A DNA stretch of 64,000 nt, from positions 496,001 to 560,000 of the forward strand of contig CAWCLF010000003.1 in assembly GCA_963796325.1 (NCBI GenBank). Reading direction: 5' to 3'. The stretch comes from CAVYGN01 sp963796325. Lineage in GTDB: Bacteria; Spirochaetota; Brevinematia; Brevinematales; JAOACQ01. Positions 7,817-16,628 of the stretch are shown here, piece after piece (positions within the stretch are counted from its first letter, which is position 1; each line of letters begins with the position of its first letter). Position numbers and translations under genes: made by a program. A model generated the notes under the pieces. That model made no database searches. It was given only the letters and a program-made list of their open reading frames with translations, and had not been told where the DNA came from.

Positions 7817-10143
7817 TTCATCCAGACTCCCAGCTCGGGATATATTCCTATAGGGCTCTCTACCGCGGTTTTAGTATTATAATTGTCGGAGTAGGAATAG
7901 TAAAGTACGGGCCTGTAATTATAGACATTGTTTACTTCTAAATAAATCCCTGCCGGCAGTTCGAATAATAATCCCCGGTATTCGATCTTGAGGTTGAGCT
8001 GGTGGATGTCCGGAAGCCTTTCCGCATTGTATGTATTCCAGACAGGCGTATAAAAAGTGTTCCCTCCGATTGTATTGGTCTGTACATATGCAACGGAAGT
8101 ATACTGGCCGCCCGACTGCCACTGGAATTCGGAGGTCAGCGTCCAGTTCCCGGATATGTCCCAGATCGCAACGAGGTCGACCTTGTAAAGAAGGGACCCG
8201 GGATCGAACCATTCGTTGACCGGAGGCTGGGAGAACTGGCCTGAAACCATGACCGAAGGCTGTCCCATGACCGGGCCGGGATTGAGGTTCTCCAGCGAAT
8301 TGGGGTCGAATCCCGTCGTCCGGTAGCCGCGGACATAATAACTTCCGATGGAAAGCCACCCGTAAACCGGGATATTGTCCTTCTTTTTCATGAGGAGAAA
8401 GTCGGCCCCGTATACCCGGTGCTCCTCGCCGGACGTCTGCATCAGGTATGCCACGTTCGATTCCTGCGAAGGGTAATTGACATAGTATTTATAATAACCC
8501 TCGAGGCTAAGGCCGTACGCCCCTTCTTCGATGCCCGTACCGGCAATGAAGTGCCAGCAGCCGGGAATGGAAAGTTCCTTATTCGTATCAAGGACCTCCA
8601 GGGAAAATCCGTCGGCAGGGAATTCGGAAAGATATCCGGCACAGATATAAACCTTGTCCCCGGGTGTAAATCTGTAACCCAGTGTCAGGCGCGGATCGAA
8701 CGAATATTTTTTAATATAATCCACGTAATTCAGCCTGAGTCCGTCCTCGATGAAAACCCTCCTGTCGAAAAGGCCGGTGTCGTTCTCGATGAACAGCGAA
8801 TAAATTCCAAGGGAACCGTTCCATGCGGAGTTGTTGAAAAGCTGCCATTCGGGCGACCCTGTAACCTGGTTCGTTATAAAGCTCAATATATAGTTCGTAT
8901 AGAAAAGCTGCGGGAAATACTGCACTTCGCCGCCTATATCGAAGGAGAGGTTTTCAAGAGGCGCATAGGTCGCAAAAGTCTTATACCTCAAGTCATATCC
9001 CGATTCCCTCATCACGGTACTATTGTCCTTCTCGTTCATTTCGAAGTCCATGTAACTCCAGGTTACGCCTAGAGTCTGGTCGAGCGCCCATTCCCCTGAA
9101 AACGAGTGCTGCCAGTCGAGATTGAGCATACTGTCGATGTAATCCAGGCTGTCGGCATTTGTGAGGATTGTGCCCGACGGGGAAAAGTTCGTCCAGGACA
9201 TAGGCTCTTCCGAAAACAGCCAGTCTAATGAGACCGTATCGCCCCCGTCCTTATAACTGATCCTGCCATGCGAATCAAGGTAATACGGAGCATGAAAATT
9301 TGTGCCCCCGCCCTGCAGGAATAGAGGCATGACCAGGTCATACTGGGTCCTGCGTAAACCGCCGGCATAGTTCCACTTCCGGTCTTCGGTAGCCCCCGAA
9401 ACCGTAATGTAGGTGTTTATAAGACCGAGATCGACCTTGCCGTGGAAACCGGGCTCTCCCTCGATCGTATTGACCTGGAGGAGGCTCGATTCGGCCTGGC
9501 CGTAACGCGCGGGAAGGACTCCCTTGTACAGGTCGATGCTGTCGACGATGTCGTCTATGAAGACCGAATCGCCGATAAAGTGGTGATAGGGATACTCGAC
9601 AAGGGCGTTGTCAAGGAGCGCCAGGTTTTCATTGCCCGTACCGCCGCGAACCGAGAGTTTCGTGTTGTTCTGCAGGTTTCCCATCCCGAGGTCGCTTACT
9701 CCGGGCATCAGCGTGATAGTATGTACAGGATCCCCGGTGATGTTTTCCGGGGCCTTTTCACGGACATCCTTTGTAATTACGTTTTTAGACTCGGTATCTT
9801 TCAGCTTTTCCCCCGTGACTTCGATTTCGCCCAGATTCGAGGTACTCTGAGCAATTATGTAAAACACGACGTTTATTCCGGCTTTTACCGTAATATCCCT
9901 GGATTCCTGGTAATATCCCGGCGCCATTACCGACAGGGTGTATCTGCCCGCAGCGGCATCCAGGACAAAAGACCCGTCGTCGAGAGTTTGTACGGCTGCA
10001 ACGGTATTTGTCCCTGATTTAAGGACGATGTCTGCCGATGCGATGCCAGCCCGCGTATCGGCGCGCATCACTTTTCCCCTTATCTGTAAAGAGAATGCGG
10101 CTGCAGGGAGGATAACCAGTAATATGACCCCTATTTTAAACAT
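7810..10143 (-). CDS. TonB-dependent receptor with N-terminal carboxypeptidase-like domain
   Basis: Outer-membrane gated channel of 777 residues. It starts with a signal peptide (MFKIGVILLVILPAAAFS), then a CarboxypepD_reg-like beta-sandwich (about 20-105: GKVMRADTRAGIASADIVLKS). The plug domain (about 110-240) contains MPGVSDLG, LSVRGGTGNENLALLDNA and the ARYGQAESSLLQV turn. A beta barrel follows to the C-terminal aromatic residue (GVWMKW). The ligand is unknown. The ribosome site AAGAGGA lies just upstream. The only clear neighbour in the same unit is the coupled methyltransferase; no tonB-exbBD or transporter genes are nearby. Confidence 0.9.
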   Translation of the reverse strand: MFKIGVILLVILPAAAFSLQIRGKVMRADTRAGIASADIVLKSGTNTVAAVQTLDDGSFVLDAAAGRYTLSVMAPGYYQESRDITVKAGINVVFYIIAQSTSNLGEIEVTGEKLKDTESKNVITKDVREKAPENITGDPVHTITLMPGVSDLGMGNLQNNTKLSVRGGTGNENLALLDNALVEYPYHHFIGDSVFIDDIVDSIDLYKGVLPARYGQAESSLLQVNTIEGEPGFHGKVDLGLINTYITVSGATEDRKWNYAGGLRRTQYDLVMPLFLQGGGTNFHAPYYLDSHGRISYKDGGDTVSLDWLFSEEPMSWTNFSPSGTILTNADSLDYIDSMLNLDWQHSFSGEWALDQTLGVTWSYMDFEMNEKDNSTVMRESGYDLRYKTFATYAPLENLSFDIGGEVQYFPQLFYTNYILSFITNQVTGSPEWQLFNNSAWNGSLGIYSLFIENDTGLFDRRVFIEDGLRLNYVDYIKKYSFDPRLTLGYRFTPGDKVYICAGYLSEFPADGFSLEVLDTNKELSIPGCWHFIAGTGIEEGAYGLSLEGYYKYYVNYPSQESNVAYLMQTSGEEHRVYGADFLLMKKKDNIPVYGWLSIGSYYVRGYRTTGFDPNSLENLNPGPVMGQPSVMVSGQFSQPPVNEWFDPGSLLYKVDLVAIWDISGNWTLTSEFQWQSGGQYTSVAYVQTNTIGGNTFYTPVWNTYNAERLPDIHQLNLKIEYRGLLFELPAGIYLEVNNVYNYRPVLYYSYSDNYNTKTAVESPIGIYPELGVWMKW

Positions 10144-10344
10144 AAAGTCCTCTTATCCCAATTTTAATATATCGTTTTTCCTGATCCATGAATCCTGTCT
10201 ATGTTATTAACACATGGAACTTCAAAATGTGTCACTTCATCCCGAAAATAAATACTGACATTTAAAGAGCAAACAATGTGCCATTGATTATTATTTCTAA
10301 CTTTGCATGGTTAAATAAGATATGATTGACCATGAATATTTTAA

Positions 10345-10380
10345 AAAATTTATTGTATCAAAAGTGATATGATAAATTTT
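10345..10380 (-). terminator. Terminator hairpin at the end of the 10379 methyltransferase gene
   Basis: AAAATTTAT pairs with ATAAATTTT, and TGTATCA pairs with TGATATG (two G-U pairs) around an AAAG loop. This gives a 16-bp stem that overlaps the stop codon. It is A+T-rich, so its strength is uncertain. Confidence 0.5.
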
Positions 10381-11176
10381 ATCGAAATTGATCCGGGACC
10401 GCTTCGACTTCAAGCCTCTTCATTTTAACGGCGCACCGGCCGTCCCTGCCGGGCGGGAATCCTATCAGGTAGTCATCAGCTATCATGGATATGAATTCGG
10501 CCTGCAGGTTAACAGGGAGCCTCTGCACGTACGGAGAGAGGGCTAACCTTATCCATCCTGCCAGTCCCTCTTTGCCTTCCAGGATGTTTTCCTTATCGAC
10601 AAGTTCTATCCTTAAGGGTTTGAATCCGGTTTCAGCCAGCCATTTTTTATATTCATCGATGCCGTAATATCCGAACGAAAACCTGAAGCTGCTGAAATAA
10701 TTCTCCCATTTTTTGTTTCCGGCTATTTTATAAAGGGATGAAAAAAGGTCCTGCATGTTGCCCTTACCGCCCATCTGTATGTAAAGCCTCCCGGAGCTTT
10801 TGAGGCTTTTCCGTATTCTTTCGAGCACCGGTACATGGCCGCTGAGCCAGTGAAGCGCGGATGTAGAATATACCAGGTCGAACTGCCTCTCAAACTTCAT
10901 GTCGAGCACATCCAATAGCAGGAATTCGAGATTCGGGAAATCCTTCGCGCTGTAATACGCCTTCGAATATTCTATCATATCGATCGAATTGTCTATCCCG
11001 GTAACATGGCCCCGGGGCACCGACAATGAAATTTCGGAGGTTATCTTACCGTCTCCGCTGCCGATATCGAGAACGGACTCTCCCCCGTCAAGTCTCAATT
11101 TTTTTGCGAATTCCATCGCCCATAATTTGTGCCTGGAAGGGCTGCCGCCGTATCCTGCAGGGTCCCATTTTACCAT
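10379..11176 (-). CDS. Class I SAM-dependent methyltransferase (trans-aconitate methyltransferase-like)
   Basis: A 265-residue methyltransferase with motif I VLDIGSGDGKIT (about residues 35-46), the acidic VTGIDNS, and the post-motif FDLVYSTSALHWL. The N-terminal WDPAGYGGSPSRH and the SALHWL motif are typical of trans-aconitate 2-methyltransferase and BioC-like enzymes, but the substrate is not determined. A near-consensus promoter (11232-11260) and a terminator (10345-10380) frame it as a single-gene unit. Confidence 0.82.
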   Translation of the reverse strand: MVKWDPAGYGGSPSRHKLWAMEFAKKLRLDGGESVLDIGSGDGKITSEISLSVPRGHVTGIDNSIDMIEYSKAYYSAKDFPNLEFLLLDVLDMKFERQFDLVYSTSALHWLSGHVPVLERIRKSLKSSGRLYIQMGGKGNMQDLFSSLYKIAGNKKWENYFSSFRFSFGYYGIDEYKKWLAETGFKPLRIELVDKENILEGKEGLAGWIRLALSPYVQRLPVNLQAEFISMIADDYLIGFPPGRDGRCAVKMKRLEVEAVPDQFR

Positions 11177-11231
11177 CGGATCTGTCTCCCTCGATTTGCC
11201 GGAACTTCCCGGATTGAATTAAATTATAGAT

Positions 11232-11260
11232 ATTATATGGGCGGTTCCAATAAAATTCAA
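11232..11260 (-). promoter_or_regulatory. Sigma70-type promoter of the 10379 methyltransferase
   Basis: On the minus strand, TTGAAT (11255-11260) and TATAAT (11232-11237) are separated by 17 bp. The start codon follows about 56 bp downstream. Confidence 0.7.
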
Positions 11261-11302
11261 TATCGTTAATAATTAGCATTCTAATTATTTATAATTCGCC
11301 CA

Positions 11303-11470
11303 ATGGTCACTACTTATCCGCCTTGCTTGTACCGGCTTGTCCGGTGCTTGTACCGGCTTGTCCGGTGCTTGTACCGGCTTGTCCGGTGCTTGTACCGGCT
11401 TGTCCGGTGAAAAGGCCTTGTACCCGCAGGGTGCTTGTACCCGTAAGGGTAGGTTATTAGAAGTGACCAT
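11303..11470. repeat. Small hairpin-array element with terminal inverted repeats
   Basis: Perfect 9-bp inverted repeats ATGGTCACT (11303-11311) and its complement (11462-11470) enclose four exact 21-bp tandem units (11325-11408). Each unit is GCTTGT followed by the hairpin ACCGG-CTTGT-CCGGT. Two variant hairpins follow, ACCC-GCA-GGGT (11422-11432) and ACCC-GTAA-GGGT (11439-11450). The whole looks like a small MITE-like or REP-like element. A minus-strand frame reading PDKPVQA repeats crosses it, but I do not think it is a gene. Confidence 0.75.
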
Positions 11471-11510
11471 ATGAAAATGCAAAGACTGTCAAAAAAAATC
11501 GGGAGGCCGT

Positions 11511-11735
11511 ATGAAAAATCAAGGCAGGATTTTATCATGGATAATCTGGGCCGGCATTGTAATAATCGCGCTTGTTTCGTACCATTCGGTCTGGGAGATC
11601 CATTACCTGAAATCGTTCTATCCCCATAGTTTCACGGTGGCCGAAGCTTTTTACGCGGCAATGGTCGAGCTAATAAAAGTGGCGCTCGCGGCGGGGCCGA
11701 TCATTCTGATTATCAGGCGTTTATCCCCAGAATGA
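11511..11735 (+). CDS. Small two-pass membrane protein
   Basis: 74 residues with two hydrophobic segments (about 8-24, WIIWAGIVIIALVSY, and 52-68, IKVALAAGPIILIIRRL). A good ribosome site GGGAGG lies 4 nt before the ATG. I do not recognise the family. It converges with the next minus-strand membrane gene and overlaps it by 15 bp. The presence of a strong ribosome site and clean topology support a real gene. Confidence 0.55.
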   Translation: MKNQGRILSWIIWAGIVIIALVSYHSVWEIHYLKSFYPHSFTVAEAFYAAMVELIKVALAAGPIILIIRRLSPE

Positions 11736-12035
11736 GACCGCAAGTCCGACGAGCCCGCCGCCGGCAAGACCTGTAAGGTTTATAGGGATGTAAGCCCTCG
11801 TTATGATCGATGAAGGGACGCTGAATAAAAGGCCTGCCAAAAGACCTGTAATTACAGGACTTATCCCGAACTGCAGGTTCGGAATGATGAAGCCGATGAG
11901 GAACCTGTCGATGAAGGCGCCTGTCATCGCTTCGGTTTTGTTCTTTTTCGAATCGTACTTCAGGGGAAGCATCAGCAGCACGTCTATTACCCCGAATGCG
12001 AGGCCGCAAAGAAGACCCAGAAGAATGTGATTCAT
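11721..12035 (-). CDS. Small membrane protein, unknown function
   Basis: 104 residues with about three membrane segments, the first two separated by a charged loop (KYDSKKNKTEAM). The start at 12035 is preceded by AAGGAGG at 6 nt; the longer frame beginning at 12041 would put that site directly against the ATG. It is glycine-rich near the end (LTGLAGGGLVGLAVSF). It follows the thiF-like gene by 27 bp on the same strand. No function can be given. Confidence 0.65.
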   Translation of the reverse strand: MNHILLGLLCGLAFGVIDVLLMLPLKYDSKKNKTEAMTGAFIDRFLIGFIIPNLQFGISPVITGLLAGLLFSVPSSIITRAYIPINLTGLAGGGLVGLAVSFWG

Positions 12036-12062
12036 GATCATCCTCCTTACAAATTAAAAAAT

Positions 12063-12626
12063 TTATACGCCGTCATATCCCAGGCGCTTCAAGATGAGAT
12101 TGGCCATGACCGCCGCGGCCAGGGAAACCTTCGGAGAATAAAATCCTGCAGCACAGTTTCCGGGCCTGAAATCGCCTACGATGGCGACGTTTTTACCGAA
12201 CCAGCGAACCCTTACGCCTTCGATATCGAAGCCTGAGACTCCGCAGGCGCTAACCACGAATGCATCTTTACCGGCGAATGTTTCGACAAGCGCGGCTTTA
12301 GATTCAGGGTTATCGAAACCCTCGACTATCACGGCGCAGCCTTTAAATACTTCAGGCAGAGCTGCCGCTGTGAGCATGCGCCTTTCCTTTTCTATCTTCA
12401 AACCCGTTCCGATGCGTTTGAGGTTCGCCTCGAGGGCCGATACCTTGTCTTTCCCGACCTGATTCCTGAAAAAGAACTGCCTGTTCAGGTTCGATTCGTC
12501 CACGAAATCGAAATCGACAAGCTTGAAATGTTTTATGCCGCACCTTACCAGGTGTACGGCCACATTGCTGCCTATGCCACCCGTTCCCGCTATTCCTATT
12601 TTATCCGCCGGCACTATCCCTTCCAT
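12063..12626 (-). CDS. ThiF/HesA/MoeB-family adenylyltransferase (short form)
   Basis: 187 residues of the E1-like fold. The nucleotide-binding loop is GTGGIGSNVAVHL near residue 14, followed by LVDFDFVDESNLNRQ, which holds the Asp, Asn and Arg of the active site, and GKDKVSALEANLKRI. This short form resembles stand-alone ThiF enzymes that adenylate the C-terminus of the sulfur carrier ThiS. No ThiS, ThiG or MoaD gene is close by, so the partner is unknown and I leave out a symbol. It starts 8 bp after a GNAT gene, with AGGGG as ribosome site. Confidence 0.8.
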   Translation of the reverse strand: MEGIVPADKIGIAGTGGIGSNVAVHLVRCGIKHFKLVDFDFVDESNLNRQFFFRNQVGKDKVSALEANLKRIGTGLKIEKERRMLTAAALPEVFKGCAVIVEGFDNPESKAALVETFAGKDAFVVSACGVSGFDIEGVRVRWFGKNVAIVGDFRPGNCAAGFYSPKVSLAAAVMANLILKRLGYDGV

Positions 12627-12634
12627 ATTTTCCC

Positions 12635-13075
12635 CTAAAGATACATGAAAAAGCCGATCTTGTCCGTGGAGTTAAAGCCGAGCTTTTCATAAAAAGCATG
12701 GGCGGCTTTCCTCCCGGAGCTGGATAAAAGCATTACCTTGTAGCAGCCGCAAGCCCGGGCGAAATCGACCGCGGCATTGACGACTTTTGCGCCGCATCCC
12801 CTGTTCCTGTAGTCATGGCGGGTTACGACGTTTTCAATAACTGAAAACGGGCGGGCGCCTCTGGAAAGGTTGGGTATCACTGCAATATTGCAGGTAGATA
12901 CGATCTGTTCGCCCTGTTCCATGACGAAGTAACGGATGCTGTCTTTTCCCATGATATCGCGCCATACGGATTCAAGCGCTGTGTTATCTGCAATATTGTC
13001 ATCGTCCGGGTTCAATTCGGAATACAGCTTCATTATTCCGCCGAGGTCGTTTATATCCGCGGTCCTGACTTCCAT
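12635..13075 (-). CDS. GNAT-family N-acetyltransferase
   Basis: 146 residues with a complete GNAT fold: an N-terminal RTADINDLGGIMKLY, beta-4 with VIENVVTRHDYRNRG, and the acetyl-CoA-binding RNRGCGAKVVNAA, then KVMLLSSSGRKAAHAFYEKLGF. The substrate is unknown. It begins one base after the stop of the large repeat protein (13077), with GGGGAG before the ATG, so it is part of the same transcript. Confidence 0.88.
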   Translation of the reverse strand: MEVRTADINDLGGIMKLYSELNPDDDNIADNTALESVWRDIMGKDSIRYFVMEQGEQIVSTCNIAVIPNLSRGARPFSVIENVVTRHDYRNRGCGAKVVNAAVDFARACGCYKVMLLSSSGRKAAHAFYEKLGFNSTDKIGFFMYL

Positions 13076-13076
13076 A

Positions 13077-15173
13077 TCACTCCCCTTTTACGTTTCCATT
13101 CATGTCGAACATGACTTCTGAACCTGCCGGATAAACCGTGCCGCCGATCTTCGTATCGTCAGAAAGCGTTCCCTTATAGAGCCTTCCGTTTTCATAAAAA
13201 TACAATACGGTCCATTTCTGGAATGTAATGCCTTTGATTTTCGTATCGTCCCGGAGCGTTCCGCTTTTGAGCGCTCCCGAAGGGTAGAAACTTGCGTAGC
13301 TTGTTTTCCTGAAGACTATGTCCTGGCCTTCGCCCTTTAGATAGCTGTCTTCCTCGAGCATGCCGTTGGATAACGTTCCGGATTCGTACAGCGTGATCTC
13401 GGATCCCTGCCTGAATGCCGTTTCATAAAGGGTGGTGCTGCGCGCAAGGATCCCGCTTCTGACCTTACCCGACCTGTAGAAAGATACAGGCCCCGAATAT
13501 TCGATATCCTGCAGGACAGTTTCATGCGACAGCACCGCACTCTGGACTTTACCGGTATCGTAAAATGAAATGCCGGGCAGATAGATATCTGAGGCCTTGC
13601 CGCTTTTATCGAAGCCGTTCGTGACCGTTTTAATTAAAGGCTTGAAAGTCACGCCTTCGATGACCTCGGTTTCCCCGGCCAGGGAACCGTTTGAAACAAT
13701 CCCGTTTGAATAGAAGGTGACGACCGTTCCATCCCTGAATACGATAGGGCTGTAGATTTTCATAAGCTCCTGGTCGCCCGACAGGGTCCCGGATTCGACC
13801 TGACCGCCGCGGTAAAACATGATGCTCGTATTCGAAAGGAATTTTATTTTTTTAACGGCAAGGTCCCCGGCTGATAGAGCGTTTTCCAGCGTCCCCCCTT
13901 CATAAAAGCCGACAGGCGTTCCGGCCTCGAACGTGACGCCATGGTCGATCTCGCTTTTGCCCAGCGTCCCGGCCTTTGCCGTTCCGTCGGGATAAAAATC
14001 GACTTCGCATCCGCCCTTGAAAAGCCTGCCGCCGGCGGTTAAATCGGCTTCCGGGGTTCCCGATATCACTTTCCCCTTTTCGTCGAAGGCGATTTTAAAG
14101 CCGTCTTTCCATGCAATCCCGCCGATAACTGTCCCGGCCGAAAGCGTCGCGGACATCACTCTGCCGTTCTCAAAAAAATTTATTTCTTCGTAGCCCTTGC
14201 ATGGGGCCCCTTTTATGAGCGAGTCGGCATACAGAACTGCGCTCCGGACCGTTCCGGATTTAAAGAATGTTATGGGGTTTTGCCCCCTGTAGAGCACTCC
14301 GTCTATCCTTGCGTTTTCCGCAAGCTCCATTTTAAGGGGAAGGATCATCTGGCCTGATTTTGAAAGATTGAGCGTCGTCCCGGTCTCTATTTTCATATGA
14401 CGCATCCGGATAGATGCCGCGAGGGTCCCGCTTTTAGGTTTTCCGCCGGAATACACGGCGATCTGTTCGTTGCCCCTGAAGGGAATGCCGCTATAAAGCA
14501 TGTCCCTGCCGATCTCGATCCTGTCAGGATATACAGGCGCTCCTCCCGAGCCGAACAGGACTTCGGCGCCCTTGTAGAACGGCAAGCCGGCGATCATAGT
14601 ATCCCCGGCAAGGGAAACGCTCAAAAGGGCGCCCGAATCGTAAAAACGCACTTCAGAATCCGCCGGAACATTGATTCCATCGATCGGAGTATCTTTCGCC
14701 AGAGTGCCGAAGCTCACATTGCCCGAATCGTAAAAATAAGTATCCATATTCGCTTTAAAATCGATCCCTTTGAATACCGTGTCCTCTGCAAGCTCCATTT
14801 TCGGAGGCATAATAACCCTCCCGTCGCCGGAAAAGGCGAGCGACAATCCGGCCGGGAAAAGTATTCCCTGGATGCGCGTATCGGAATCGATTTTTACGGC
14901 CGCGATCTTTTTATTTTTAAGATAGATCTCGGTGTAAGGATGGAATTTTATCCCCAGGATTTCCGAATCATCGGTAAGCTTTATATAGATGAGGTTGCTC
15001 CTGGCGTCTATAGCGACTTCCGAACCCTCTTTCAGGAAAAAGCCCTGGTAAGTCCTGTCCTTTTTTAAGGTTATTACAGGCCCGTCGAAGGGGAATAAAA
15101 CCTGCGCCGCAAGCGTCAGGATTATGAAAACAAGAATGACTGTCGACTGCCGACTATTGACTGTTGACTTCAT
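13077..15173 (-). CDS. Exported repeat protein, about 20 copies of a 29-30-residue beta repeat
   Basis: 698 residues from the ATG at 15173, which has GAGGGGG at 5 nt; a longer frame from 15236 would overlap the upstream gene. An N-terminal hydrophobic segment (ILVFIILTLAAQVLF) suggests export. The rest is a tandem repeat of the form GTL-x-x-DT-x-I-x-G-I-x-F-x-x-G-x-E-V-x-F-Y-x-S-G, slightly longer than MORN or YwqK-type repeats, and probably a beta solenoid. Residues 3-11 (STVNSRQST) are encoded by the GACTGNN heptamer repeat seen elsewhere. Its neighbour at 15184 has the same repeat, so they are paralogues. Confidence 0.75.
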   Translation of the reverse strand: MKSTVNSRQSTVILVFIILTLAAQVLFPFDGPVITLKKDRTYQGFFLKEGSEVAIDARSNLIYIKLTDDSEILGIKFHPYTEIYLKNKKIAAVKIDSDTRIQGILFPAGLSLAFSGDGRVIMPPKMELAEDTVFKGIDFKANMDTYFYDSGNVSFGTLAKDTPIDGINVPADSEVRFYDSGALLSVSLAGDTMIAGLPFYKGAEVLFGSGGAPVYPDRIEIGRDMLYSGIPFRGNEQIAVYSGGKPKSGTLAASIRMRHMKIETGTTLNLSKSGQMILPLKMELAENARIDGVLYRGQNPITFFKSGTVRSAVLYADSLIKGAPCKGYEEINFFENGRVMSATLSAGTVIGGIAWKDGFKIAFDEKGKVISGTPEADLTAGGRLFKGGCEVDFYPDGTAKAGTLGKSEIDHGVTFEAGTPVGFYEGGTLENALSAGDLAVKKIKFLSNTSIMFYRGGQVESGTLSGDQELMKIYSPIVFRDGTVVTFYSNGIVSNGSLAGETEVIEGVTFKPLIKTVTNGFDKSGKASDIYLPGISFYDTGKVQSAVLSHETVLQDIEYSGPVSFYRSGKVRSGILARSTTLYETAFRQGSEITLYESGTLSNGMLEEDSYLKGEGQDIVFRKTSYASFYPSGALKSGTLRDDTKIKGITFQKWTVLYFYENGRLYKGTLSDDTKIGGTVYPAGSEVMFDMNGNVKGE
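15132..15170. repeat. Heptamer repeat locus 2, inside a coding start
   Basis: GACTGTC, GACTGCC, GACTATT, GACTGTT and GACTTCA follow each other without gaps. On the minus strand they encode the first residues of the 13077 protein (STVNSRQST) ahead of its signal segment. Confidence 0.75.
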
Positions 15174-15183
15174 GTATTCCCCC

Positions 15184-16605
15184 TCACTTCCTGATATTGC
15201 CGGACTGATCGAACCTGACTTCGCTGTATGCTTCAACTTTTACGCCGCCGATCTCCATGTCTTTAACGGGCTTCGCCGATGCGAGCGCGCCCTTTTCATC
15301 CAATTTTATCTCGGTGCCGGGCGGCAGTGTGAACTGGTAGAAAGCCTTCGCCTCAGCCAGGATCCCTCCGCTTACGCTTCCGGATTCAAAAAACGAAACC
15401 CTTGTATTCTTCAGGAATTTTATGCCCTGGAAAACCGTGTCGTCCTTTACCTGTACGGACTTTATTTTTCCGGATTCGGCGAAGGCAACGTTCCGTCCCT
15501 CTATGAGGCTCATGCCGCCCGTTTTCATATTTTCCGTTAAAACAGCCGATTTGAGCTTTCCGGATTCGTAGAGTGATACCGCAGTCCCTGCCTTATAAGT
15601 ATTGGAGGATATCGCGGCGTTTTCGGCCAGCGTGCCGGAACTGACTTTCCCGGAAGGGTAGAACGATATCCTGGTTTTGGCCCTGAACTTCAAGCCTCCC
15701 GATTCGGCATCGGAAGCGAGCATGCCGCCTGAAAGTTCGCCGGTTTCGTAAAATGTAATTTCATTGCCGGCGGCGAATGTCATCGATTTGAAGGCTGCAT
15801 CGGCGGGCGTAACTGCGCTTTCAAGCCCGCCCTCGTCGTAGAATTTTAATCTGGAGCCGGTTTTTAAACTGATGTTTTTGAAGGCTGCGTCCCCGCCGAG
15901 CGTCCCTGTACGGACGTATTCGAACGGGCCGAATTCGACCTTCGTGCCTTCACTGAAAACCATGCCCTGGATTTTCGTGTTCTCAGCGAGGTCGAGCTCC
16001 GGCGGCATAATGAGCGAGCCGTCCCTGTCGAAATACAGCATAGAACCGGCCTTGAAGAGAATGCCCTGCACCCTGGCCGGCGCGCCGAGCCCGGCGGTAT
16101 CCAGCCGTCCTGCGGAACTCCACCCGAGCTCTGTGCCTGCGGGGAAATCTATGCCTTCCGCCCTGAATTCAGCCGACAGGACGGCTGTTACAAAAGCCCC
16201 CGATTCCAGGAAGCCGGCGTATGTGCCTCCCCTGCATGGGATGGAATTAATCAGGGTATCCGCCCCCAGGTAAACACAATCGAGTTTCCCGCTTTCATAA
16301 AAAAATGCCGTGCTCCCGGCTTTGAACTTATGCCCCTGGACGGCAGTGTCCGCCGCCATTACGCACGAACGGAGGCTCCCCGATTCGAAAAAGGAAACCT
16401 CGGTGTTCTTTGCGCATACGATGCCATGAAGGGACGTATCCGCACTCAGGACCCCCATCCGGAGGCTGCCTGAAGAATAAACGTATATCCAGCCGCTTTT
16501 AATCGGAAGCCCCTGGATAACGGTGTTTTTATCGAGGTTCTGCCATCCGGCGTAGGAAGCGCCGGCAGCGGTAAAAAGAATAAAGGATAGCAATAAATAT
16601 TTCAT
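15184..16605 (-). CDS. Exported repeat protein, paralogue of the 13077 product
   Basis: 473 residues from the ATG at 16605 (AGGGAGG at 4 nt). A clear signal peptide (MKYLLLSFILFTAAGASYA) is followed by about 15 repeats of roughly 30 residues with the same framework: GxLxAxTxxxGxxFKAGTxxxFYESGKL. In several repeats GTL is replaced by AVL. Predicted to be a periplasmic or surface beta-repeat protein. It sits between aroC (23 bp) and its paralogue (10 bp). I do not know a function; similarity to MORN-like repeats is only in overall pattern. Confidence 0.75.
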   Translation of the reverse strand: MKYLLLSFILFTAAGASYAGWQNLDKNTVIQGLPIKSGWIYVYSSGSLRMGVLSADTSLHGIVCAKNTEVSFFESGSLRSCVMAADTAVQGHKFKAGSTAFFYESGKLDCVYLGADTLINSIPCRGGTYAGFLESGAFVTAVLSAEFRAEGIDFPAGTELGWSSAGRLDTAGLGAPARVQGILFKAGSMLYFDRDGSLIMPPELDLAENTKIQGMVFSEGTKVEFGPFEYVRTGTLGGDAAFKNISLKTGSRLKFYDEGGLESAVTPADAAFKSMTFAAGNEITFYETGELSGGMLASDAESGGLKFRAKTRISFYPSGKVSSGTLAENAAISSNTYKAGTAVSLYESGKLKSAVLTENMKTGGMSLIEGRNVAFAESGKIKSVQVKDDTVFQGIKFLKNTRVSFFESGSVSGGILAEAKAFYQFTLPPGTEIKLDEKGALASAKPVKDMEIGGVKVEAYSEVRFDQSGNIRK

Positions 16606-16628
16606 GATCCCTCCCTGCGGCAGCCTGT

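Noticed and set aside
11285..11538. Minus-strand frames reading PDKPVQA repeats
   Set aside because: They are the translation of the 21-bp hairpin array; no ribosome site and no supporting context.
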